Source of the DNA: Chryseobacterium gleum
GTDB taxonomy: Bacteria; Bacteroidota; Bacteroidia; Flavobacteriales_D; Sanyastnellaceae
Direction of reading: 5' to 3'
DNA: 64,000 bases
Assembly: GCA_945881835.1 (NCBI GenBank)
Contig: CAMCVP010000002.1
Span: forward strand, 1-64,000
The position numbers and the translations under genes are program-made. Below, piece after piece: positions 35,763 through 44,388 of the stretch. How positions within the stretch are numbered: position 1 is the first letter of the stretch; every line of letters starts with the position of its first letter. Under the pieces are notes generated by a model. It saw only the letters and a list, made by a program, of their open reading frames with translations, searched no databases and was not told where the DNA came from.

Positions 35763-36543
35763 GGCGCGGTAGGGGTATTATAAATTCTATATAAGTTAAT
35801 TCATTGAATACTCTCTCAATGGTAACAGTGCCCCCAAGCATGAGCGTTCGGTTCAGTATGGAAGAACAGCCTTTGCCTGCACCATTTTGCGCTTCTTCCA
35901 TAAATTCGGCCTGACTAAAATGTAGTCCGTTGTGTGTAAGACCAATGCTTAATTTATGTTTTACAATTTCAATGATACATTCTAACGCGGTCGGACGTGA
36001 ATGTTTCGTGATGTTAGAAACCGCTTCATTTACGGTGCGGTATAGGGCCAGCTCATCGATAAGGCTGAAGTGAAGTTTTTGTTGAACGTCGCATCGAAAT
36101 TCTATGATTTTATTTTCCGATTCCAAATCGAAGAAATTATTCTCGAGTGATTGGATTAAACCTAATTTTTTGAATTGGGTAGGAAAGATTTCACTGGAGT
36201 ATTTCCGAATGTCTTCAGCGAGCTCTTCAATTTTGAGTGTTATTTTTTCCAATTGATTTCGTGAGAAGGAATAAGACTCCTCGCGCTTTTCTGCAGTCTC
36301 CAGTTGTTTCAACAAAATTCCCAATTGCGGACCGAAATCGTCATGTAGATTGTCAGAAAGCACCTCGCGCTCTTTTTCTTGCGATTCAACTATGGCGCGT
36401 TGCATAGTTGCTTGAAATTCGTTTTGCATTTTAATTTTGGAAATATACAATTTCGCGAGTATCCAAATAACAGCAACTAGAAGGATGCTTATCAAAAATG
36501 AAAAAATAGAAGCAAAGACGTAAATTTCATTTACCTGTATCAT
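35746..36543 (-). CDS. Sensor histidine kinase, HisKA_3/NarL-type, cassette 2
   Basis: About 265 residues from ATG 36543 (MIQVNEIYVF), which puts the membrane helix at the N-terminus as in the paralog and gives a 17-bp overlap with the 7-TM gene; an upstream in-frame ATG at 36609 would add 22 residues and overlap far more. Phosphoacceptor box ESQEKEREVLSDNLHDDFGP, N-box NEAVSNITKHSRP, glycine-rich GKGCSSILNRT. The kinase is close to the cassette 1 kinase through the whole catalytic part. It has no extracellular sensor domain. Confidence 0.9.
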   Translation of the reverse strand: MIQVNEIYVFASIFSFLISILLVAVIWILAKLYISKIKMQNEFQATMQRAIVESQEKEREVLSDNLHDDFGPQLGILLKQLETAEKREESYSFSRNQLEKITLKIEELAEDIRKYSSEIFPTQFKKLGLIQSLENNFFDLESENKIIEFRCDVQQKLHFSLIDELALYRTVNEAVSNITKHSRPTALECIIEIVKHKLSIGLTHNGLHFSQAEFMEEAQNGAGKGCSSILNRTLMLGGTVTIERVFNELTYIEFIIPLPRHVETH

Positions 36544-37189
36544 AATCCATTTGTTTTGCTTGGAAAAAGAAGAAGGCGAATAGAGAGTCGCGAATGAAAT
36601 TGCTGCCAAGTGTCACTCCGAGTCGGATTTTATGAAAGCACTCGGGAAACTCTATCGAATCATCAATGTTAGTGATCATCTGTGGTACCAACATAGATGT
36701 TGTATAAAAAAATATCGCAATTATTGGCCATGCATTAATGTTTATTTTCGGTGAGTTATAAGGAGACTTGTAAATTAAAAAGAAAAGAGTATGCAAGGCT
36801 AGAAAGCAAATAAACAGACCTGACAGTAGTTTAATATAGTCATTTTGTAATTGAAAATGACTTTTAAAGCAGTAAACAAATTGAAGAATTGAAATAAACA
36901 AGCTAATTCCTCTCAGAAACAGCTTAGATTTTTGAGAGATTGGGTAGACAGAAGTCAGAATGAATGTACAAATTGTTCGTTCAATAATTTGGTAGATATT
37001 TGATACAGGAGCTGTGGGCAATCTCGAATTAGCTAGGGAGAGTCCAATGAAATCTCCAAGAAATGATGAAATAACAATTGCAGCAATTAATAAACAAACT
37101 TTATTGAATTTTAAAATTCTTAGATAAAAAAGAAAGATTGAAAAAGGAAACAAGCGGTAAGCTACAACTGAATAAACGACAACCTGCAT
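36527..37189 (-). CDS. Seven-helix membrane protein, cassette 2
   Basis: 220 residues with about seven hydrophobic helices, matching the protein at 6168-6842 in length and position but with weaker sequence similarity. Its start overlaps the stop of the 106-aa gene at TAATG (37187-37191), and its end overlaps the kinase. Strict overlaps across cassette 2 point to fixed subunit ratios. Likely the membrane sensor or ligand channel of the cassette. Confidence 0.8.
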   Translation of the reverse strand: MQVVVYSVVAYRLFPFSIFLFYLRILKFNKVCLLIAAIVISSFLGDFIGLSLANSRLPTAPVSNIYQIIERTICTFILTSVYPISQKSKLFLRGISLFISILQFVYCFKSHFQLQNDYIKLLSGLFICFLALHTLFFLIYKSPYNSPKININAWPIIAIFFYTTSMLVPQMITNIDDSIEFPECFHKIRLGVTLGSNFIRDSLFAFFFFQAKQMDYDTGK

Positions 37190-37509
37190 TAATAATTAGA
37201 GTTTAAGGGATTATGTTTGCCGCAAATTGGCGGACAATTCGCCGTTTCGTCAACGATAACCCCTTGGTACATATCGTCTCCATTAGCATCTACTCCCACA
37301 GCAACCATTTGATTTTCCCCTTTGTTGTTGATGGCATAGTACAATCGAATCCCCATGCAACCAGTTTGATTTAATATTGCGTTCACTAAATTCTTCCCAA
37401 TGGCGTGCCCAATGGTTTCACCGATGTTAATGGTTTCACGATAATTCGCGGTCATTTCAGATCCTTCGGCAAGTGTAATGATAGCTCCTTCGTTTCCAGT
37501 GAATGTCAT
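37189..37509 (-). CDS. 106-aa conserved protein with CPPxC tail, first gene of cassette 2
   Basis: Starts MTFTGNEGAIITLAEGSEMT, contains QTGCMGIRLYYAI and VGVDANGDDMYQGVIVD, ends CPPICGKHNPLNSNY. It is the paralog of 5842-6156 and far better conserved between cassettes than the 7-TM protein, which suggests it, not the membrane part, defines the system. It shares the three cysteines. The gene is headed by a TATTTTTG box and a dyad about 162 bp upstream. Confidence 0.85.
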   Translation of the reverse strand: MTFTGNEGAIITLAEGSEMTANYRETINIGETIGHAIGKNLVNAILNQTGCMGIRLYYAINNKGENQMVAVGVDANGDDMYQGVIVDETANCPPICGKHNPLNSNY

Positions 37510-37534
37510 GGTAGTTTTGTTTTAATGGTTTTCT

Positions 37535-37542
37535 CAAAAATA
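37535..37542 (-). promoter_or_regulatory. Likely -7 box of cassette 2 (TATTTTTG on minus strand)
   Basis: An exact TAnnTTTG box 25 nt upstream of the ATG at 37509. Preceding minus-strand bases (GAACTCCTTCCC) resemble those before the cassette 1 box. Confidence 0.5.
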
Positions 37543-37670
37543 GGGAAGGAGTTCAACAATAAAAGTTTTCTTGAGATTATTTCACGTTAACATGCGAATT
37601 GCAATTTCGATTAGCACACTGAAAAACAGCGATTTGTTCTACGAACAGGTTTTCTAACACTTCCGAAAAA

Positions 37671-37686
37671 TACGTATAAGTACGTA
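37671..37686 (+). promoter_or_regulatory. Central dyad TACGT-N6-ACGTA between cassette 2 and the 1730-aa gene
   Basis: TACGTATAAGTACGTA is perfectly dyadic in the outer half-sites. It lies about 162 bp from the cassette 2 start (37509) and about 164 bp from the 1730-aa start (37851), so it could serve both divergent units. Confidence 0.55.
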
Positions 37687-37759
37687 TGTGAAAAATTCAA
37701 AACACCTGATTTTTTTGGGAAATACTGATTTCGATTCGTGAAATGGGACTGAGATAAAG

Positions 37760-37775
37760 TACGTGGTATTGCGTA
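37760..37775 (+). promoter_or_regulatory. Second dyad TACGT-N6-GCGTA before the 1730-aa gene
   Basis: TACGTGGTATTGCGTA, with the same half-sites and spacing as the dyad before cassette 1 (5668-5683). It ends 75 bp before the ATG at 37851. Confidence 0.5.
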
Positions 37776-37850
37776 TTGCTAGCTTTTATCTAAAGGTTTT
37801 GTTTAGCTGAAAATTATTCTCCAATTATTTCTAATCAAATTAACTTTCTG

Positions 37851-40800
37851 ATGAAACTTTTTTTATCCAATCTAATTGCCATTTTATTTGTTGCCACAAC
37901 GAACGGACAACAATTGGATTTCACCAATTATTATTTGAACTATGGTAAGCACATTCACGATTTTTCTTCTTCCGAGCAAGAAGGCGAGACTGGTGAAAGT
38001 GAAAGTGGACAGGCGGGGAAATCCTACGAGTACATGTTTGACCGCATGCACACGAATCACGGTTTAGATCCTGTGCAATATTTCAAAGTGTTGAAAGAAG
38101 AAAGTGAAAGCATTCACCCTTACCGTTCGCTAAACACCAATTTCGATTGGGAATTTTTAGGCCCAACGAATTTAACTAGTGGCTATACGCATCACCAAGG
38201 CCGGATTGATTGTTTTGCTACGACTTCTTCTAACCCTGGGGTAATTTGCTATGCAGGTTCTCCTACTTCGGGTATATGGAGAACAACAGATTCGGGAGCA
38301 AATTGGAATAACGTTACAGATGGACAAATCCCTATGGCGGTAGGTTGTCAAGACATAGTTGTAGATCCTACCAATGACAACATCATTTATGCATCGATAG
38401 GTTTGAACGGTGGCATGGAAAATATTCACGACATTGCTTATTACGGATTAGGTATTTATAAAAGTACTGATGGTGGGAGTTCTTGGCAACCCACTGGCTT
38501 AAATTTTGGGACCCAGGTTTGGAACGACAACATATGGAAAATTGAAATAAACCCCAACAACTCGAATCAACAATATGCTATTTCGAATTTTCAGGTTTTC
38601 CGAACAAATGATGCTTGGAATACATACGAAATAATTTTTGGGGTGAATGCCCTTTCCACTATCGACGCTTTAGACCAGTCTGTGAACACCTCTACCCAAA
38701 GTGCGCTCACTTCCCATTTAACCCAATCGTGTGCCTACAAGAAAAAGATTTTGGTAGACTTAGATGTGAACTTAAACAATTGGAACGAAGTGATTATTTG
38801 TTCCGCGGGTCAGCAATCTTACTCTTTACCCAGCAATAATGGTTTGAATCTTTATAAATATCATCCGGCCGAAGTTTGGCACAGTTCTAATGCACATGCG
38901 TCCAATTCCAACACGGTCAATTGGGATTTTGTCTCGCAACTTGCAGACTCAAGTCCTTCGAACAGTTCAGTGAGCGAAATTGTGAATGTTAGTTTTTCAA
39001 TATTTAACGAAGGAGTCTTTTATTCAGTGGAAAAAAAATTCGATAGTACACTAACTAAAATCCACAAAAAAGAAGGAAACACCTGGAATTTACTTTCGAA
39101 CTTGATTTCTGGAGCAGATGTTAGTCAATGGAAATTAGAATTTGAATGTTCGCCCAACATTGGAAATTATATTTACTTAGGTGGTACCTATTTAAAAAGA
39201 TATAACATTCAAACTAATCAGTATGCAGGTTTTCCTGCCACCGCTGGTTATCAGCTTCATGTGGATATAAGAAACATCCAAGTCTTACCAAATGAAGACC
39301 TTTCGGAGGACTTAGTTTTCGCATGTGAAGATGGTGGAGTCTCTAAAATAATCAGTTCAAGCCAAAACATTGCTGTTTATAATTTTAATGGCGCTGGTTT
39401 AGATATTACACAAATCTATGGTTTTGACATTTATCAGCCTAACATACCTTTTCTTACAGGGGGTACTCAAGACAATAACGTGGTTTACCTTAAGAGCAAT
39501 AACTTTCATAACGCTCTTACAGGGGACAGATACGACGGTGTTTTGCACTATACAATTAATCCGGATTTTTTATTTACGAAAGATCAAGGAAGTAACAGCC
39601 AATACAGTTTGGATGTTAATCAAGTGGACCTGAATATCTCCAATTCAATTGCCTATGCAAGTAATCCTGCTTTAATGGACACATTCAAAGCCCGCTGGAA
39701 CGCACCCTTCGATCGCAATTGGCAAGACCCCAATTTTGCTTTTGTGGGTGGTGAAGGAAAAGTGGGAAAACTACAGTTTACGCCTATCCCATTATTTTCG
39801 GAATTGTTAGTTGATTCGTTAGCCTCTTCACCCATTCGGGCCTTAAAGGTGTCGAAATCGAATCCGAACGTCATGGTTGTGGCCAACGAAGGGGCATATT
39901 GGAACAGTCCCTCAGAGAAAAAATTATATATTACGCGCAACGGCGGTTTAACATGGCTAGACATTACTGCAGCATTTAACAGTTCATCAGCAGTTGATTC
40001 ACTCTTGCAATACTACGGCATTAACGCTTTAGAAATTGACCCTCAAAATCCCGGTAAAATATACATTGGACTCAACGGCACCGAGGACACTTCGGTGAAT
40101 ACAATCAAACGATTTTTCGAGTTGAATTTAAATCTTAGTTTGAATGATCAGGACATGATAGACAACGCGATTGTAATCAATTTATCATCGGGTTTGCCGC
40201 GTTTACCGATTAACGATTTGCAATTTGCCCCTACTTTGGGAAAAGATCTATTGGCCGCAACTGATATAGGCTTATTCTATTGTGACCTCACAGGTTCAAC
40301 CCCTGTTTGGGTGAATGTTAATCCAGGCCTTCCAACATGCGTAATCACCGACATTGAATTCGACGTTTTTCACAACGAAATTTATATTTCAACTTTCGGT
40401 CGAGGATACTGGAAATCTGCCATGTCTTGCGAACCAATGGTCGATTTACATATTACAGAAGATTCACAAATTTCGATTCCAACATTGGCCAACCATTCTA
40501 TTGTTGTGGAGCCCGGAGTTGTTTTTACTGTAACCTCTACGCTTTCCTTTGTTGAAAATGCGAGGTTAATCGTAGAGCCCGGAGGGAAATTGGTTGTGAA
40601 CGGCGGAACATTAACCAACGGTTGTTCCAACGCTTTTTGGGAAGGTGTAGAAGTGCGTGGGCACTCCAATTTAAGCCAAACACCAGCGAACCAAGGAGTA
40701 GTGGAACTGAAGAACAATGCGCGAATCAATCACGCGAAATGTGGCATTCGAACCGCTGAAGTACTAATTGGTGAAGATTCTTGGGAATACAATTGGAATT

Positions 40801-43043
40801 CAACTGGAGGCATAATAAAATGCGACAATTCCATGTTTCTCAACAACATTAAGGATGTGGAGTTTCTATCCTATAACAATATTCACAACAACAACGTTTC
40901 AAAATTTTCAGGTTGTCGCTTTTTAGTAGATGAGGAACTTGCGGGCATTTCAAGTTTGAACTGCAGAGTTTCTTTATTTGAAGTTGATGGCGTGCATTTC
41001 ACGAACAGTGAATTTGAAATTGCACAAACCTCACCCTATTCACAGAACATTGCAGGAAGTGGAATTTATTCGTTGGCATCAAGTCCTATAGTAAGCAGTA
41101 CATGCAACTGTCCTCTTAATGCATTTAATGAAGGAAACCCATCAGACATTACGGCCCAAACTTTATTTACAACAAGCAGCGATTACTCGCACCCTTCGCT
41201 GTTTCGTAATTTTAAATACGGTATTCGTCTCTCTGGTGATGGGGGCATTCAAAATCCTGTTATTCGAAACTCGGTATTTCAAGACAACCAATATGGCATT
41301 TGGGTGGGTTCACAAAATGCGACTACCATTTACAGAAACAAATTTATTATTCCTGAAATCCAAAATCACGATCATTGCGCAGGTGTATTTCTGGGGAAAT
41401 GCAACCATTACAATGTGTCTCGAAATGCTTTTGCGGGTGAAGCAAATTTGCAATACAATTCAGTGGGTGTTTACGTGAAAGACAGTCCAGAAAATGCCAA
41501 CGAAATTTATTTGAACGACTTCGACCATCTGAAGTACGGCATAATTGCGGAAGGCGATCAAGCGGAAAACACACCCGTCCTTGGTGGTTTGCAGCTTTTG
41601 TGCGGAAAATACAGCAATGTAACTTGGAGCAACTCTGTCGTGCCTCATTCTGGCGAATCATTTGCTGAAATTGCGGTAGATCAAGGCCATCAGACTTACC
41701 CGCAAATTACCGCAAGTTCCGATTTAGCTGGAAACTTGTTTGCGAATGCATCAACTTCAGCAAGCCCTTTTTCAGATTACTTCAATTGCATGGGGTGCAC
41801 AATTATAAAGTATCACGCACACGATTCTAATTCCAATAGTGCTGTGGTACCCGATAACATCACAAGCAATGTACTGGTAGATGAAAACAATATTCCCTTT
41901 ACTTCCAGATGGAATGCTTGTCCGGTTGAACACGCTTTGTTACCTGAGAAATCGCTTTTGGTAGAGTTGGTAGAATTGAATGATTCAATAATTAATGTAG
42001 AGAAAGCGCAATACTACCAATTGATAGATGGTGGTCAAACTGGAGCTGTTGTTTCGTTTATTTCGAATCTCGCTAATTCAAGTGCACTAATTCGGGAGAA
42101 CTTACTTCCGTTGTGTCCTTATTTAAGCGTAACTGCATTGGATACATTATTGGATCGAACAGCCTCCATGAATCCATGGCATTTATCGGAATTGCTCATT
42201 GCATGTTCTCCTTTGGATCCAGTTTTATTGAAACGAATTAACAACGAGATTGCTTTACCGAGTTATTTTCTTGGTTTAATTAACGAGTATCAAGATGGAG
42301 GTAATGAACGATTGCAAAAAGAAACTGCAATTAAGGCTGCGAACATTAACAAAAACAGAGCATTTAGTAAGTTATTGGAGTTAGAACTTTCGAATGACAC
42401 CTTGGTTAGAAACTATTCTGAAATGGAGGCACTTTTTGAAGCGAACAATGATTTGTCTGAATCTGCCATGCTCTACGAAATATACCGCGCGCAAGGAAAA
42501 TTTGAAGAAGCTTCTACGGTCTATGAAGGTTATTTACGAGACACCCTTTCTGCTGAAGAGAATGCATTGAATGACATTATTTTCGAGATCTCGAATAACG
42601 GGGGTTATGCCTTTGCCGATTCAAGTCAACTACAAGCGCTTCAATCTTTATTGAATTCGGAGGAATCAATTCGAATGCAAGTAAAATCGGCGTTAGAATT
42701 AATTACCAAGGAACCGTTTGAATGTGAATTTGTTTACCCAGAAATTCCTAAATCGAAAGTAAATCGAATGGATGAAGAACCCAACCGTATTTCACTGTTA
42801 GAAGTATATCCAAATCCGGTAAGTGAAGACTTCACGGTGGGTTTTGTCCTTCCAAGCGATCAACAAAATTCAGCCTTAAGCATTTACAACAGTCAAGGTC
42901 AGTTAATCAATCAAATAGACTTATCGAAAGACAATGGCATTCATTACCTAAACGCTCGTAATTGGCAATCGGGTTTGTATATCCTAGATTTGATTGTGAA
43001 CGGTAAAGTGGTGGAGTCTAAATCAATTGTTGTAAAGCATTAA
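37851..43043 (+). CDS. Giant secreted propeller/beta-helix protein, copy 2 (1730 aa)
   Basis: Full-length paralog of the 1715-aa protein. Signal peptide (MKLFLSNLIAILFVATTNG), sortilin/BNR-type propeller (SGIWRTTDSGANWNNV, TRNGGLTWLDI, STFGRGYWKSA), beta-helix (SIVVEPGVVFTVTSTLSF, then PGGKLVVNGGTLTN), helical region (PWHLSELLIACSPL) and T9SS sorting domain (VYPNPVSEDFTVGF ... GLYILDLIVNG). It is transcribed away from cassette 2 and has two dyads upstream. Divergence is spread along the length, with the best conservation in the propeller end and the beta-helix start. Likely a surface protein; ligand unknown. Confidence 0.85.
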   Translation: MKLFLSNLIAILFVATTNGQQLDFTNYYLNYGKHIHDFSSSEQEGETGESESGQAGKSYEYMFDRMHTNHGLDPVQYFKVLKEESESIHPYRSLNTNFDWEFLGPTNLTSGYTHHQGRIDCFATTSSNPGVICYAGSPTSGIWRTTDSGANWNNVTDGQIPMAVGCQDIVVDPTNDNIIYASIGLNGGMENIHDIAYYGLGIYKSTDGGSSWQPTGLNFGTQVWNDNIWKIEINPNNSNQQYAISNFQVFRTNDAWNTYEIIFGVNALSTIDALDQSVNTSTQSALTSHLTQSCAYKKKILVDLDVNLNNWNEVIICSAGQQSYSLPSNNGLNLYKYHPAEVWHSSNAHASNSNTVNWDFVSQLADSSPSNSSVSEIVNVSFSIFNEGVFYSVEKKFDSTLTKIHKKEGNTWNLLSNLISGADVSQWKLEFECSPNIGNYIYLGGTYLKRYNIQTNQYAGFPATAGYQLHVDIRNIQVLPNEDLSEDLVFACEDGGVSKIISSSQNIAVYNFNGAGLDITQIYGFDIYQPNIPFLTGGTQDNNVVYLKSNNFHNALTGDRYDGVLHYTINPDFLFTKDQGSNSQYSLDVNQVDLNISNSIAYASNPALMDTFKARWNAPFDRNWQDPNFAFVGGEGKVGKLQFTPIPLFSELLVDSLASSPIRALKVSKSNPNVMVVANEGAYWNSPSEKKLYITRNGGLTWLDITAAFNSSSAVDSLLQYYGINALEIDPQNPGKIYIGLNGTEDTSVNTIKRFFELNLNLSLNDQDMIDNAIVINLSSGLPRLPINDLQFAPTLGKDLLAATDIGLFYCDLTGSTPVWVNVNPGLPTCVITDIEFDVFHNEIYISTFGRGYWKSAMSCEPMVDLHITEDSQISIPTLANHSIVVEPGVVFTVTSTLSFVENARLIVEPGGKLVVNGGTLTNGCSNAFWEGVEVRGHSNLSQTPANQGVVELKNNARINHAKCGIRTAEVLIGEDSWEYNWNSTGGIIKCDNSMFLNNIKDVEFLSYNNIHNNNVSKFSGCRFLVDEELAGISSLNCRVSLFEVDGVHFTNSEFEIAQTSPYSQNIAGSGIYSLASSPIVSSTCNCPLNAFNEGNPSDITAQTLFTTSSDYSHPSLFRNFKYGIRLSGDGGIQNPVIRNSVFQDNQYGIWVGSQNATTIYRNKFIIPEIQNHDHCAGVFLGKCNHYNVSRNAFAGEANLQYNSVGVYVKDSPENANEIYLNDFDHLKYGIIAEGDQAENTPVLGGLQLLCGKYSNVTWSNSVVPHSGESFAEIAVDQGHQTYPQITASSDLAGNLFANASTSASPFSDYFNCMGCTIIKYHAHDSNSNSAVVPDNITSNVLVDENNIPFTSRWNACPVEHALLPEKSLLVELVELNDSIINVEKAQYYQLIDGGQTGAVVSFISNLANSSALIRENLLPLCPYLSVTALDTLLDRTASMNPWHLSELLIACSPLDPVLLKRINNEIALPSYFLGLINEYQDGGNERLQKETAIKAANINKNRAFSKLLELELSNDTLVRNYSEMEALFEANNDLSESAMLYEIYRAQGKFEEASTVYEGYLRDTLSAEENALNDIIFEISNNGGYAFADSSQLQALQSLLNSEESIRMQVKSALELITKEPFECEFVYPEIPKSKVNRMDEEPNRISLLEVYPNPVSEDFTVGFVLPSDQQNSALSIYNSQGQLINQIDLSKDNGIHYLNARNWQSGLYILDLIVNGKVVESKSIVVKH

Positions 43044-43055
43044 TAATTTAGCGAA

Positions 43056-43943
43056 ATGAGAGTATACTTGATGATTTTTTTTCTGGGCTGTTACCAGATA
43101 ATGAACGCCCAAACAACACCAGCTTTGCCGCTACCAACTGATGGAAGCGTTTGGGTTGCGTATAATTTATATTCACCTTGGAGCACAAATTGGGCATACA
43201 AACTGAATCAAACGATTGAGCCAGATGGCGATTTGTCATGGGAAAATTCAGTTTGTCAGATTCCCAGTTGTGATAATGCTTTGACTTATTACTCATCGAA
43301 CTTTCTATTTTATGAAAGCGATAATAAATGGTATCGGGATGGTTTTTTATTTTTCGATTGGGATTTAATGGTAGGAGATTCTATTTTTTTTGCTTGGTGG
43401 GATGATTATATGTCGGTTGCAGCAATTGATACTGTTGAATACTCCGATTTTGTTCCAAGAAGGTTATATCATATGGCTTATAACGGAAATCCTATGCTTT
43501 GGCACGGTGAAGAAATGAATTACATTGAAGGAATTGGCTCAAGTATTTGGGGGCTTGAAATGGCGCATTCAGAGAATAAGCCTCTTTTTCAATGTTTTTA
43601 TGATAAAAACGGATTACTTATTTATCACAACGACTGGTCTAGTGAATTCTCAGGGGTGACGAATAGTTGCTGCCCAATTATTTCTGTTGAGGAAACAACC
43701 TCTAAATCCTTCAAACTTTTCCCCAGCCCCGCCAACAATCAAACCTCATTACAATTCGAATCCACTCACATTCCACAAACCATTCAAATCTTGAACGCAA
43801 CCGGACAGCTCATGCACACCGAAAAAGTTTTAGGTAGAATGCAAATGCAAATGAATGTCTCCGAATACGCGAAAGGCATTTATACGGTACGAGCAAGATT
43901 CGAGAATGGAGAAGAGGTGAGTGAGAAGCTGGTGGTTGAATGA
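43056..43943 (+). CDS. Secreted T9SS sorting-domain protein, copy 2 (295 aa)
   Basis: 295 residues, 12 bp after the 1730-aa gene. Signal peptide (MRVYLMIFFLGCYQIMNAQ), beta-rich domain with CFYDKNGLLIYHNDW, sorting domain (LFPSPANNQTSLQFE ... GIYTVRARFENGEEV). It is the paralog of 27962-28870, in the same order behind a giant paralog. Conserved pairing implies a joint function at the surface. Confidence 0.85.
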   Translation: MRVYLMIFFLGCYQIMNAQTTPALPLPTDGSVWVAYNLYSPWSTNWAYKLNQTIEPDGDLSWENSVCQIPSCDNALTYYSSNFLFYESDNKWYRDGFLFFDWDLMVGDSIFFAWWDDYMSVAAIDTVEYSDFVPRRLYHMAYNGNPMLWHGEEMNYIEGIGSSIWGLEMAHSENKPLFQCFYDKNGLLIYHNDWSSEFSGVTNSCCPIISVEETTSKSFKLFPSPANNQTSLQFESTHIPQTIQILNATGQLMHTEKVLGRMQMQMNVSEYAKGIYTVRARFENGEEVSEKLVVE

Positions 43944-43964
43944 GGAACAAGGAACTACGTTATT

Positions 43965-43986
43965 GGAAAACCGAAGGTTTTATTCC
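43965..43986 (+). terminator. Hairpin behind the 1730/295-aa operon
   Basis: AAAACC (43967-43972) pairs with GGTTTT (43976-43981) across a GAA loop, extended imperfectly by GG/CC. The flanks AACTACGTTATTGG and TGGAACTTCGTT resemble the 3' element at 13499-13556 (minus strand). Confidence 0.5.
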
Positions 43987-44104
43987 TATTGCATAATTCC
44001 TATTTCATAAGTGGAACTTCGTTACTAAATCGTCGAAGACACTCGTTCGCAGAACCCTCGTCAAAGACCCTAGCAACAAAGTTGCCCTCGTCCTTCGGAC
44101 ACTC

Positions 44105-44170
44105 GTTACTTCGTAACATTAGTTGCTCCGCAACATTAGTTGCTCCGCAACATTCGCGCGTCGCGCATTC
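44105..44170 (+). repeat. Run of short hairpins
   Basis: GTTACTTCGTAAC (44105-44117) and two copies of GTTGCTCCGCAAC (44122-44134, 44139-44151) are spaced by ATTA, then GCGCGTCGCGC follows. Each can fold into a 5-bp stem with a 3-nt loop. Related wording occurs in the 45838-46186 gap. The rest of the 43944-44388 gap is AT-rich and holds no gene I can support. Confidence 0.6.
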
Positions 44171-44388
44171 TTACCTTATTTACAATTGGAATTGGTATAG
44201 AACTAAATTTCAAAAAGGATATTCTTACAATTAATACCTTCAGGTCATGAGTGAAACCGGAGGTATCTGAAAAACATAAAGAGGCAGCTTTGAGAAATTC
44301 AACTAAAAATTCAAAGAACCATTACAATTGGAATAATCTAAATGTTTAATCATAAACAACATAGACCAAAATACACGAAATTTACAAA

